This document shows, piece by piece, positions 1-7,691 of a DNA stretch of 42,555 bases. The notes beneath the pieces were generated by a model that made no database searches, was not told where the DNA came from, and saw only the letters and a program-made list of their open reading frames with translations. The stretch comes from CAZPXF01 sp964590945 (GTDB lineage Bacteria > Bacillota > Clostridia > Lachnospirales > Lachnospiraceae): positions 1-42,555 of the forward strand of contig CAZPXF010000004.1 in the NCBI GenBank assembly GCA_964590945.1. Direction: 5' to 3'. The position numbers and the translations under genes are program-made. Positions within the stretch are counted from its first letter, which is position 1. Each line of letters begins with the position of its first letter.

Positions 1-26
1 ATATCAGAAAACATATCTCCTCGCAG

Positions 27-55
27 TTGCTTTTTTCATGGAAAGCATATATAAT
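27..55 (+). promoter_or_regulatory. Predicted sigma-A promoter for the carbamate kinase gene
   Basis: A -35 box TTGCTT (27-32) and a perfect -10 box TATAAT (50-55) are separated by 17 bp and lie about 40 bp upstream of the carbamate kinase start. This suggests that the gene can be transcribed separately from whatever lies left of the window. Confidence 0.6.
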
Positions 56-92
56 TTTAGTATTCCGTTTTAGATAACAGGAGGATGATATT

Positions 93-1022
93 ATGAAGAA
101 GAAAGTTGTTGTCGCTCTCGGCCACAGGGCGCTTGGAAATAATCTCCCTGACCAGTGGATCGCGGTTCAGAAGACGGCGAAGAGCCTTGCGGATCTCATC
201 GAATCCGGTTATGAAGTCGTCATTACGCACAGCAATGCGCCGCAGCTTGGCATGATCCATACCGCCATGAATGAGTTCGGTGTGAATCACGATGAATATA
301 CGGCGGCTCCGATGTCCGTATGTTCCGCCATGAGTCAGGGTTATATCGGATTCGACCTGCAGGCGTCTCTTTATCAGGAGCTTATTGCACGCGGTATTTT
401 CCGCACGATCAGCACGATCATCACGCAGGTGACGGTCGACCCCTACGATGAAGCATTCTATGAGCCGTCCAAGGTGATCGGACGTTATCTTACAAAGGAA
501 GAGGCCGAAGCCGAGGAGGAGAAAGGCAACCATGTGATCGAAGAGGCCGGGAAGGGTTACCGCCGTATTGTCGCGGCTCCGAAGCCGGTAGATATTGTTG
601 AGATCGATGCGATCCGCCTTCTTGTCGACGCCAATCAGGTCGTAATCGCATGCGGCGGCGGCGGTATTCCGGTCATGGAACAGAACAATATCCTGAAGGG
701 TGCGAGCGCAGTTATCGAGAAGGATTATACCGCCGGTCTTCTCGCGGAGAAACTGGACGCTGATGAGCTTATTATTCTGACAAGCGTTGAGAAGGTTTCC
801 CTGAACATGGGATCTGAGGATGAAGAACTGATCGGCTGCGTTGACGCGAAGACTGCGAAACGTTATATTGAAGAAGGACATTTCGGCGAGAAATCTATGC
901 TTCCGAAGATGGAAGCCGCCGTAAGCTTTGTTTCCAAAAGAGACGGACGCCGCGCGATCATTACCTCTTTTGAAAAGCTGAAGGACGGGCTGAAAGAGCG
1001 TACCGGAACAATCATCAAATAA
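93..1022 (+). CDS. Carbamate kinase family protein (divergent)
   Basis: A 309-residue amino acid kinase of the carbamate kinase family, which normally makes ATP and carbamate from carbamoyl phosphate and ADP in fermentative arginine, agmatine or purine breakdown. The start has a strong RBS (AGGAGG at 79-84). Family features that are visible: PMSVCSAMSQGYIGFDLQ near residue 75, the GGGGIPV loop near 188, ASAVIEKD with the conserved lysine, and the ILTSVEKV and EEGHF segments. Two normally invariant substrate loops are changed: the N-terminal GGNAL loop reads GHRALG (residues 10-15) and the HGNGPQVG loop reads HSNAPQLG (46-53). The next gene is a YqeB-type selenium/molybdenum hydroxylase accessory gene. 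In many clostridia and in E. coli this pair accompanies purine or nicotinate hydroxylase clusters, so its job is probably in purine-derived carbamoyl phosphate metabolism. Family assignment is secure, activity less so. Confidence 0.85.
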   Translation: MKKKVVVALGHRALGNNLPDQWIAVQKTAKSLADLIESGYEVVITHSNAPQLGMIHTAMNEFGVNHDEYTAAPMSVCSAMSQGYIGFDLQASLYQELIARGIFRTISTIITQVTVDPYDEAFYEPSKVIGRYLTKEEAEAEEEKGNHVIEEAGKGYRRIVAAPKPVDIVEIDAIRLLVDANQVVIACGGGGIPVMEQNNILKGASAVIEKDYTAGLLAEKLDADELIILTSVEKVSLNMGSEDEELIGCVDAKTAKRYIEEGHFGEKSMLPKMEAAVSFVSKRDGRRAIITSFEKLKDGLKERTGTIIK

Positions 1023-1039
1023 CCCTTTGGTATATACTT

Positions 1040-1885
1040 ATGAGAATACTAATAAAAGGCGCCGGTGACTTAGCCACCGGCATTTCTTATCGTTTGGTAA
1101 AAAGTGGATATGAGGTGTGGATGACAGACCGCGAGATTCCGACGAACGTCCGTCGGACGGTCTCTTTTTCGCGTGCGATCTATGAAGGTTCGGCGACGGT
1201 CGAGGAGCTGACCGCACGGCGCTGCAGTACGATCGAAGAGGGAGTCCTTGCAAATTCTGCGCATGAGATTCCGGTTTTCGCCGATCCGGATTGCCATCTG
1301 CTCTCTTTGCTTAAGCCGGACGTCTTTGTCGATGCAACGATCTCTAAGAAATGCCTCGGTCTTACACATATAACCGATGCGCCTCTTGTCATCGGCGTCG
1401 GTCCTGGATTGGAAGCGGGAAAGGACTGCCATCTTGTCATTGAAACGAAGCGCGGACACAATCTCGGACGGATCATCCGCAAGGGACATGCCGTTCCAAA
1501 TACCGGTATTCCCGGAAATATCGGCGGCTACACAACCGAGCGGGTGATCCGCGCCTCCGCCTTTGGTACTTTTGAGCCGGTATCCGAAATCGGAAATTTC
1601 GCGGAACGCGGCGAGATCGTGGCATATGTAAGATGCGACGGCTACAGCTCACGGGATAATTTCCAGACCAGGGCAATCCACCGTTTTCCTGTCCGCGTGC
1701 AGATGTCCGGCATTATCCGCGGACTTTTGCAGGAGGGCGTCCCTGTCCACCAGAAGATGAAAGTCGGCGACATCGACGCCCGCTGCGATATACAGCATTG
1801 CTTCACCATATCCGACAAGGCGCGAGCCCTTGGCGGAAGTGTGCTTGAAGCAGTCTGCGCCTTTGAGAAAAAGGGCATTTATTGA
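1040..1885 (+). CDS. yqeB: YqeB/EF2563-type selenium-dependent molybdenum hydroxylase accessory protein
   Basis: A 281-residue protein of the family linked to selenium-dependent molybdenum hydroxylases (XDH-type enzymes carrying labile selenium). Its biochemical role is not established; maturation of the cofactor or enzyme is the usual inference. It starts with a Rossmann-like motif KGAGDLATGISYRL (5-18). The mid-protein signature VIGVGPGLEAGKDCH is followed by ETKRGHNLGRII and PNTGIPGNIGGY, all typical of this family. It starts 17 bp after the carbamate kinase stop on the same strand, so the two are probably co-transcribed. Its last 7 bp overlap the convergent thioesterase gene. No XDH subunit lies in the window; the cluster presumably continues to the left. 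Confidence 0.85.
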   Translation: MRILIKGAGDLATGISYRLVKSGYEVWMTDREIPTNVRRTVSFSRAIYEGSATVEELTARRCSTIEEGVLANSAHEIPVFADPDCHLLSLLKPDVFVDATISKKCLGLTHITDAPLVIGVGPGLEAGKDCHLVIETKRGHNLGRIIRKGHAVPNTGIPGNIGGYTTERVIRASAFGTFEPVSEIGNFAERGEIVAYVRCDGYSSRDNFQTRAIHRFPVRVQMSGIIRGLLQEGVPVHQKMKVGDIDARCDIQHCFTISDKARALGGSVLEAVCAFEKKGIY

Positions 1886-2304
1886 AATTCTTCTATTTTT
1901 TTCTGCAAATTATAATATGTGAAATCTCCTTTTGCCAAAAGCTCGCCCCGATCATTCGTAAGCTCTGCTTCGTAAATAAGAAGGGTTCGCCCGTTCTTTA
2001 CCTTTTGGGCGGTACAAATGATTGCTTTCGTATGTGTTCCTGTCCGGATAAAATGAAAATCTGAATTTACCGTCGATACATAATTTCCGGCTGTGCACGC
2101 AGCGATTCCGGCAATCGTATCGGCCAGCGCATACATGCATCCTCCGTGCACCCATCCATATGGATTCTGGTGCTTTTCCTCCAGGATGATCCTGCCTTTA
2201 CAGTATCCCTCTTTACATTCCAAAACTTCCATGCCAAGCTCCCTGGAAAGTCCCGCAGACACCGCGCGCCCCTCTCCCAATTTCGCATATTTATTTTCTT
2301 CCAT
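1879..2304 (-). CDS. PaaI-family hotdog thioesterase
   Basis: A 141-residue hotdog-fold acyl-CoA thioesterase of the PaaI / DUF4442-like group, predicted to hydrolyse an acyl- or aryl-CoA in the cytoplasm. The segment QNPYGWVHGGCMYALADTIAGIAA (about residues 46-69) is the family hallmark: HGG, followed by the central helix whose Asp carries the catalytic role in PaaI enzymes. A second recognisable part is NSDFHFIRTGTH, the strand after the central helix. The RBS GGAGAGG is upstream of the ATG. Its stop codon overlaps that of the convergent yqeB. Substrate cannot be inferred; phenylacetyl-CoA is only one possibility, and no phenylacetate genes are near. Confidence 0.85.
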   Translation of the reverse strand: MEENKYAKLGEGRAVSAGLSRELGMEVLECKEGYCKGRIILEEKHQNPYGWVHGGCMYALADTIAGIAACTAGNYVSTVNSDFHFIRTGTHTKAIICTAQKVKNGRTLLIYEAELTNDRGELLAKGDFTYYNLQKKIEEFQ

Positions 2305-2368
2305 GTTCCTGTACCTCTCCTGTTCTGTCCTTTATTTCAGCTTTATCCTACCTATCAATTAACATACG

Positions 2369-2397
2369 ATTATACGTGTTTCTTTTACAAAAAGCAA
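2369..2397 (-). promoter_or_regulatory. Predicted promoter for the thioesterase gene
   Basis: On the minus strand a -35 box TTGCTT (2397-2392) and a perfect TATAAT (2374-2369) are spaced by 17 bp, about 65 bp upstream of the thioesterase ATG. It interlocks with the divergent hydF promoter, whose -35 box lies inside this spacer. Confidence 0.6.
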
Positions 2398-2412
2398 CCC
2401 GCATGATATAAT
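2384..2412 (+). promoter_or_regulatory. Predicted promoter for hydF
   Basis: TTTACA (2384-2389), a 17 bp spacer and a perfect TATAAT (2407-2412) lie about 70 bp upstream of the hydF start. The -35 box falls inside the spacer of the divergent thioesterase promoter, so polymerase occupancy of the two should be mutually exclusive. Confidence 0.65.
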
Positions 2413-2480
2413 CACTTTAAAGATTGCGGAGCACATCGTGCGAAGCAATCCGATATCAAATTCAGAAGAGAGGTATTGAC

Positions 2481-3671
2481 ATGGGACTTAACAGCACACC
2501 ATCCGCAGACCGCGTTCACATTGGAATATTTGGAAAAAGAAACGCCGGGAAATCCAGCATCATCAATGCGATCACCGGGCAGAATCTCGCAATCGTATCG
2601 GACGTAGCTGGAACAACTACCGATCCCGTATTAAAGGCTATGGAGCTTCTGCCGCTCGGCCCGGTCGTCATGATCGACACACCCGGACTCGACGACGAAG
2701 GCGAGCTCGGGAAACTCCGCATTCAAAAAGCCTACCAGATCCTGAATAAAACGGATATTGCTGTCCTTGTCGTTGATGCTTCCGTAGGTATGACAAAGGA
2801 AGATGAGGCGATCCTTCGGCGCATCCGCGACAAACAGATTCCGAATATCGTTGTATTTAATAAGAGCGACCTTGTAAGATCAATTCCCGAAAATCCTGCC
2901 GAGGGTACGATCTGGGTCAGCACCGAAACCGGCGCTAATATCCAGGAGCTCAAGGAACTGATCGCCGCACAGGCGCCTTCCGATAATGAAAAGCTGCGCA
3001 TTGTCGGTGATCTGATCTCCCCATCCGACTTTATTGTCCTTGTAGTTCCGATCGATAAAGCCGCGCCGAAGGGCAGGCTGATCCTCCCCCAGCAGCAGAC
3101 GATCCGTGATATTCTGGAATCTGACGCCACGGCTATCGTCGTAAAAGAGCACGAGCTTCGGGATACTCTGGCAAGCCTTGGCAAGAAGCCGAAAATGGTC
3201 ATCACCGACAGCCAGGTATTTGCAAAGGTATCTGCCGATACGCCGCCGGATATCCTTCTGACCTCCTTTTCTATCCTCTTTGCGCGTTATAAAGGAAGCC
3301 TGGAAACCGTTGTCAGAGGTGCAAGAACCATCGATGAGCTTGAGGACGGCGATACCGTACTGATCTCCGAAGGCTGCACGCACCACCGCCAGTGCGACGA
3401 TATCGGAACCGTCAAATTGCCGCGCTGGCTGCGCCAGCACACCGGCAAGCAGATTCAGTTTGAATTTACCAGCGGAACCGAATTTCCGCTTGATCTTACG
3501 CCGTACAGGCTTATCATTCATTGCGGAGGCTGCACGTTAAATGAACGTGAGATGAAATACCGCCAGAAATGTGCGCAGGATCAAAATATCCCGATGACAA
3601 ATTACGGAATCGCGATCGCTCATATGCAGAACATACTTGAGCGTAGTATTGAGGTATTTCCATACCTTTAA
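2481..3671 (+). CDS. hydF: [FeFe]-hydrogenase H-cluster maturation GTPase HydF
   Basis: A 396-residue HydF, the scaffold GTPase that receives the di-iron subcluster built by HydE and HydG and delivers it to apo-[FeFe]-hydrogenase. The N-terminal Ras-like GTPase domain shows G1 GKRNAGKSS (residues 18-26), G3 DTPG and G4 NKSD. The C-terminal cluster domain has the HydF iron-sulfur ligand pattern CTHH followed about 50 residues later by HCGGC. The ATG at 2481 is chosen because an AGAGAGG RBS precedes it and translation then begins directly before the GTPase domain; an in-frame TTG at 2424 lacks support. The gene is 14 bp upstream of rlmD and probably co-transcribed with it. HydE, HydG and the hydrogenase itself are not in the window. 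Confidence 0.95.
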   Translation: MGLNSTPSADRVHIGIFGKRNAGKSSIINAITGQNLAIVSDVAGTTTDPVLKAMELLPLGPVVMIDTPGLDDEGELGKLRIQKAYQILNKTDIAVLVVDASVGMTKEDEAILRRIRDKQIPNIVVFNKSDLVRSIPENPAEGTIWVSTETGANIQELKELIAAQAPSDNEKLRIVGDLISPSDFIVLVVPIDKAAPKGRLILPQQQTIRDILESDATAIVVKEHELRDTLASLGKKPKMVITDSQVFAKVSADTPPDILLTSFSILFARYKGSLETVVRGARTIDELEDGDTVLISEGCTHHRQCDDIGTVKLPRWLRQHTGKQIQFEFTSGTEFPLDLTPYRLIIHCGGCTLNEREMKYRQKCAQDQNIPMTNYGIAIAHMQNILERSIEVFPYL

Positions 3672-3685
3672 CAGAGGAAAATGCT

Positions 3686-4843
3686 ATGAATAAATTCTGT
3701 TGTCCATATAGAAAAAAGTGCGGGGGATGCACCTGTCAGGAGCAGACCTATGAGGAGCAGCTTGCCCATAAGGAGAAAACTGTCCGCGCATTACTCGGAA
3801 AATATTGTAAGACCATTCACCCAATTGCTGGAATGTATTACCCGTATCACTACCGAAACAAGGTTCACGCCGCTTTCGGTATTGACCGCAAGGGAAATGT
3901 TATTTCCGGAATATACAAAGAAGGAACTCATCAGATCGTCCCGATCGAAAGCTGCCTGATCGAAGATAAAAAAGCAGATGCCATCATCGGCACGATCCGC
4001 TCCCTGCTGCGTTCCTTCAAGATCAGGACTTACGACGAAGATACCGGATACGGCCTTTTGCGCCACGTCATGGTGCGGCGCGGCGCATCCTCCGGGCAGA
4101 TCATGGTCGTACTTGTAACAGGCTATCCGGAGTTCCCGTCAAGGCGCAATTTCACACGCGCCCTTCTTGCAAAGCACCCGGAGATCACAACGATCCTGCA
4201 AAATATCAACGATAAGGATACCAGCATGGTACTTGGGGATCGCAGCAGGATCCTGTACGGACCGGGATATATTGAAGATACCTTGATGGGATATACTTTC
4301 CGGATCTCCCCGCAGTCCTTCTATCAGGTAAATTCCCGCCAGACGGAGGTTTTGTACAAAAAGGCCATTGCCGCAGCGCAGCTTACCGGAAAAGAAACCG
4401 TCATCGATGCTTACTGCGGCATCGGAACGATCGGTATGGCTGCAGGCAAACATGCCAAAAAGGTGATTGGCGTGGAGCTGAACCCGGATGCGGTTCGGGA
4501 CGCTGAGGAAAACGCCGCGCGCAACCGGATTAGAAATATACAATTCATCTGCGCGGACGCCAGCGAATATTTGTCCGCGATGGCCGGCTCCGGACAGAAA
4601 GCGGATGTCGTACTTATGGATCCGCCCCGCAGCGGAAGCACGGAGGTTTTCATAAACGCCGTGTCCAAAATGAAGCCGCAGCGCGTCGTGTATATCTCCT
4701 GCAATCCGCAGACGCAGGCCAGAGATCTTGCCTGTTTCCGCGAGAAAGGATATATAGCAGAGGAAATATGGCCGGTGGATATGTTCGGGTTCACTGACCA
4801 TGTCGAGACTGTCTGTCTGCTCACCCGAAAATCCGCCAGATAA
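3686..4843 (+). CDS. rlmD: 23S rRNA (uracil-5)-methyltransferase, RlmD/RumA family
   Basis: A 385-residue SAM-dependent RNA m5U methyltransferase of the RlmD/RlmCD family, acting on 23S rRNA. An N-terminal cysteine set CCPYRKKCGGCTC (residues 5-17) provides likely [4Fe-4S] ligands. The catalytic half contains QVNSRQTEVLY, the SAM-binding DAYCGIGTIGM, the motif DPPRSGS and the catalytic-cysteine motif SCNPQTQARDL. It lacks the N-terminal TRAM domain of classical RumA, which explains the length below the usual 430-460 residues; the gene starts with an RBS directly before the cysteine motif, so this is not an annotation loss. It follows hydF closely. The exact uridine target cannot be read from sequence. 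Confidence 0.9.
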   Translation: MNKFCCPYRKKCGGCTCQEQTYEEQLAHKEKTVRALLGKYCKTIHPIAGMYYPYHYRNKVHAAFGIDRKGNVISGIYKEGTHQIVPIESCLIEDKKADAIIGTIRSLLRSFKIRTYDEDTGYGLLRHVMVRRGASSGQIMVVLVTGYPEFPSRRNFTRALLAKHPEITTILQNINDKDTSMVLGDRSRILYGPGYIEDTLMGYTFRISPQSFYQVNSRQTEVLYKKAIAAAQLTGKETVIDAYCGIGTIGMAAGKHAKKVIGVELNPDAVRDAEENAARNRIRNIQFICADASEYLSAMAGSGQKADVVLMDPPRSGSTEVFINAVSKMKPQRVVYISCNPQTQARDLACFREKGYIAEEIWPVDMFGFTDHVETVCLLTRKSAR

Positions 4844-4858
4844 CTGCCGCTGGCAGTT
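4842..4858 (+). terminator. Short hairpin at the rlmD stop codon
   Basis: AACTGCC (4842-4848) and GGCAGTT (4852-4858) form a 7 bp stem with a 3 nt loop that overlaps the rlmD stop codon. There is no U tract, so it is a weak candidate terminator or 3'-end stabiliser between the convergent rlmD and araC-family genes. Confidence 0.3.
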
Positions 4859-4913
4859 GTCCTCGTCACAGAAATGCCCTTGCGAGGTCAGATAAAATGC
4901 CCGATCTATATTG

Positions 4914-5798
4914 TTATCCAGATCCCAGGGGATTGAAAAACAAACGGTATTTTTTCGGAGTTACTCCCTTGTTTTCCCGAAATTTTCGGATAAAATAGCT
5001 AAAGTTATCAAACCCTACGGAAAGCGCAATCTGCGAAACCGGCAATTCCGATTCGGAAAGCAGCTGGCACGCCTTTTGGATCCGGTATTCATTTATAAAG
5101 GTGATTGGCGTTTTTCCGATCTCCTGCTTAAAATAATGACAGAAATAATTCGGACTCATATAGCACACGTCGGCCAGACTCCGCAGGGATATTGGATTTT
5201 CATAGTTCGCATGTATATATTCGATCACCTTTTTTAATTTATCCAAAGAGTCCTTCTCCTTTACGGATGCCGTATTTTCCAAAAAGTATTCTGATTGGAA
5301 CAGGATTTCCAGAACATGTAGTATATGAAGCTTTATACTGAAAAGAGCGCAAGTCGGCAAGGAGTTATAAATCCGGATGATCTCCTCCATATGCTGCAAG
5401 ATCCGCTCCTGCTCTCTTCTGGTGAATGCTGCCGCAGATGATGGAAACAGCAGTTTTCCGCTGGTGACAGGCCCGATAAAATTATGCTGACACGCATCAT
5501 ATAATGAAAAGTTCAGAAAATCAGGATTGAAAACGATCGCGTGGTGTAAAGACTCCCCGTCAGATTTGATCTCATGCAGTTCACCGGAATTAATAAAACA
5601 AAATTCTCCCGAATGCAGGGTAATCGTATTACCATGTATTGTGAGATTAAGAACGCCATATTCTACATATATCCATTCCAATTCTTCATGCCAATGCTGC
5701 GACACAAAGAAAAAACCATCCTTATCATGCTGGGAATACACTTGTAAAGGAAAATCAGGGGTTCCATGCGCATGGTTTTCGTGGTATGTATAAATCAT
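4914..5798 (-). CDS. AraC-family transcriptional regulator with cupin sensor domain
   Basis: A 294-residue regulator. Residues about 20-100 form a cupin-like effector domain (HWHEELEWIYVEYGVL, then SGEFCFINSGELHEIKS). The C-terminal 100 residues carry two helix-turn-helix units typical of AraC/XylS: SLRSLADVCYMSPNYFCHYFKQ and the second-helix signature VSQIALSVGFDNFSYFIRKFRENKGVTPKKYR. It is transcribed divergently from a GH13 oligo-1,6-glucosidase gene 118 bp away. The simplest inference is a local regulator that responds to an oligosaccharide or its product. Between the two genes lies a direct repeat GTAAAAT with 21 bp phasing, the geometry of AraC operators. The ligand is unknown. Confidence 0.9.
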   Translation of the reverse strand: MIYTYHENHAHGTPDFPLQVYSQHDKDGFFFVSQHWHEELEWIYVEYGVLNLTIHGNTITLHSGEFCFINSGELHEIKSDGESLHHAIVFNPDFLNFSLYDACQHNFIGPVTSGKLLFPSSAAAFTRREQERILQHMEEIIRIYNSLPTCALFSIKLHILHVLEILFQSEYFLENTASVKEKDSLDKLKKVIEYIHANYENPISLRSLADVCYMSPNYFCHYFKQEIGKTPITFINEYRIQKACQLLSESELPVSQIALSVGFDNFSYFIRKFRENKGVTPKKYRLFFNPLGSG

Positions 5799-5817
5799 AG
5801 GCTTTCACTCCAAAATC

Positions 5818-5845
5818 GTAAAATAGTGTTATTTTCCGGTAAAAT
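5818..5845. promoter_or_regulatory. Candidate AraC-type operator (21-bp-phased direct repeat)
   Basis: GTAAAAT occurs at 5818-5824 and again at 5839-5845, exactly 21 bp (two helical turns) apart, in the divergent region between the araC-family gene and the glucosidase gene. Direct half-sites at this phasing just upstream of a weak -35 region are typical for AraC-family activators. The downstream -10 candidate is TATACT (5874-5879), without a good -35 box, as expected for an activated promoter. Confidence 0.45.
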
Positions 5846-5916
5846 TATGCAAGCAACCTGTACATTTTCGTATTATACTAAAAAAAATCAGAGAGGACAA
5901 GAAGGAGGCAGAAAAT

Positions 5917-7590
5917 ATGGGAAAAGCATGGTGGAATAACAACGTTGTATACCAGATATACCCCCGGAGTTTCTGTGACAGCAACGCCGACGGAATCGGC
6001 GACATCAATGGAATCCGTTCAAAATTGTGGTATTTAAAAGAGCTTGGCATTGACGTGATCTGGTTAAGTCCGGTCTATCAGTCGCCGAACGACGATATGG
6101 GGTATGATATCAGCGACTACCGGGCAATCATGAAAGAGTTTGGCACAATGGATGACTACGACCACATGTTGAAGGAGGCACATGCTCTTGGTATTAAGAT
6201 CATGATGGATCTGGTAGTGAATCATACATCCGATGAACATCCATTATTTATAGAAAGCCGGAAATCCAGGGACAATCCATATCGTGATTTTTATATATGG
6301 CGGGACGGCAAGGATGGGAAAGAGCCGAATAACTGGGGCTCCTGCTTTGGCGGCTCTGCATGGAAATATGACGAGACAACGGATCAGTATTATCTGCATC
6401 TGTTTTCACCGAAGCAGCCGGATCTCAACTGGGATAATGATGCGGTAAGAGAGAGGATCTTTGATATGATGACCTGGTGGTGCGACAAAGGCATCGACGG
6501 CTTCCGGATGGACGTTATCAGCCTGATCTCAAAGGTTCCCGGACTTCCGGATGGAGCAGTCGGCAGGAGCGGCTATGGCGATTTCGGACCGTACTGCGCC
6601 AACGGGCCGAGAGTTCACGAATTTTTACAGGAAATGAATCAAAAGGTTTTGTCCAAATATGACCTTATCACTGTCGGAGAATGCTCCGGCGTCACCGTCG
6701 AGGAGGCCAGAAAATATGCCGCATCCTCAGGCCAGGAGCTCAACATGGTATTTCAATTTGAGCATATGGATCTTGACGGAGGAGAATCCTTCAAGTGGAA
6801 CCATAAGAAGATAAAACTGACGGATCTAAAGGCTGTCATGAGCAAATGGCAGACCGGACTCCATGGGAAAGCATGGAACAGCCTGTACTGGTGCAACCAC
6901 GACCAGCCGAGAATACTCTCCCGCATGGGAAATGACAGTCCGAAATATCGTGAGATATCGGCAAAAATGCTGGCTACCTGTCTGCATATGCTTCAGGGAA
7001 CGCCGTATATTTTCCAGGGCGAGGAATTAGGCATGACCAATTATCCTTTCACATCGCTGGAGGAATTCCGAGACATCGAGAGCATCAACGCGTATCATGA
7101 ATTAACGGAAAAAGGAATTGTTTCCCCGGAAGATATGTTTGATTATATAAGCTATAAGGGAAGAGATAACGCGCGGACGCCAATGCAGTGGGACGACAGC
7201 GAAGAGGGCGGTTTCACAACGGGAACTCCGTGGATCTCAGTGAATCCGAATTATAAAGAGATCAATGCAAAGGAACAACTTGAAAGGGATGATTCTGTCT
7301 TCCGCTACTATCAAAAACTGATATCCCTCCGTAAGCAGTACGACATTATTGTATACGGAGATTATAAACTGCTTTTGCCGGACAGTGAGGAGATATTCTC
7401 CTATGTACGTACCTATGGGGAACAAAAGCTTCTCGTAATCTGCAATTTCACAGAAAACAGGATTCCATATGAGATTACAGAAGGACCTGAAAATAAAGAT
7501 GGAGAAATACTGATCTCCAATTATGACCGAAGGAAAGCAGAAGACTCGATAATGCTTGCCCCTTATGAATGTCTCGCGGTTTTATATTAA
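5917..7590 (+). CDS. GH13 subfamily 31 oligo-1,6-glucosidase / alpha-glucosidase
   Basis: A 557-residue cytoplasmic alpha-glucosidase, the usual length for GH13_31 enzymes. The start has an AAGGAGG box 8 bp upstream, and there is no signal peptide. Conserved regions: YQIYPRSFCDSNADGIGDI (12-30), DLVVNHTSDEH (98-108), region II GFRMDVIS with nucleophile D199, region III GECSGVT with acid/base E255, and NHDQPR with D329. Residue 200 after the nucleophile is Val; in characterised GH13_31 enzymes Val at this place goes with alpha-1,6 (isomaltose-type) specificity and Thr with alpha-1,4. It therefore most likely releases glucose from isomalto-oligosaccharides, panose or dextrin branches. It stands alone, divergent from an AraC regulator, with no sugar transporter beside it. 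A trehalose-6-phosphate or sucrose-type specificity is less likely but not excluded. Confidence 0.92.
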   Translation: MGKAWWNNNVVYQIYPRSFCDSNADGIGDINGIRSKLWYLKELGIDVIWLSPVYQSPNDDMGYDISDYRAIMKEFGTMDDYDHMLKEAHALGIKIMMDLVVNHTSDEHPLFIESRKSRDNPYRDFYIWRDGKDGKEPNNWGSCFGGSAWKYDETTDQYYLHLFSPKQPDLNWDNDAVRERIFDMMTWWCDKGIDGFRMDVISLISKVPGLPDGAVGRSGYGDFGPYCANGPRVHEFLQEMNQKVLSKYDLITVGECSGVTVEEARKYAASSGQELNMVFQFEHMDLDGGESFKWNHKKIKLTDLKAVMSKWQTGLHGKAWNSLYWCNHDQPRILSRMGNDSPKYREISAKMLATCLHMLQGTPYIFQGEELGMTNYPFTSLEEFRDIESINAYHELTEKGIVSPEDMFDYISYKGRDNARTPMQWDDSEEGGFTTGTPWISVNPNYKEINAKEQLERDDSVFRYYQKLISLRKQYDIIVYGDYKLLLPDSEEIFSYVRTYGEQKLLVICNFTENRIPYEITEGPENKDGEILISNYDRRKAEDSIMLAPYECLAVLY

Positions 7591-7639
7591 AAACCGTAAA
7601 AAAACCACTGGAACAATTTGTCATATGCCTGGCAACCTC

Positions 7640-7672
7640 AAAAAAGGCTTTCGGAAAACCGAAAGCCTTTTG
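7640..7672 (-). terminator. Bidirectional terminator between glucosidase and peptide transporter genes
   Basis: AAAAGGCTTTCGG (7642-7654) pairs with CCGAAAGCCTTTT (7659-7671), a 13 bp stem with a 4 nt loop. Read on the minus strand it is followed by six U residues, and on the plus strand by four, so it can stop both convergent transcripts. Confidence 0.85.
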
Positions 7673-7691
7673 CTCTTCATATGTAAGATGA

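Noticed and set aside
57..881. 274-codon frame antisense to the carbamate kinase gene
   Set aside because: Shadow of a clear kinase frame; no start signals.
2424..2480. Upstream TTG start extending HydF by 19 residues
   Set aside because: The extension is not part of the GTPase domain and has no RBS; the ATG at 2481 has one.
5799..5916. CcpA cre site upstream of the glucosidase
   Set aside because: ATGCAAGC...TGTACAT has the outer bases but lacks the central CG of the cre consensus.
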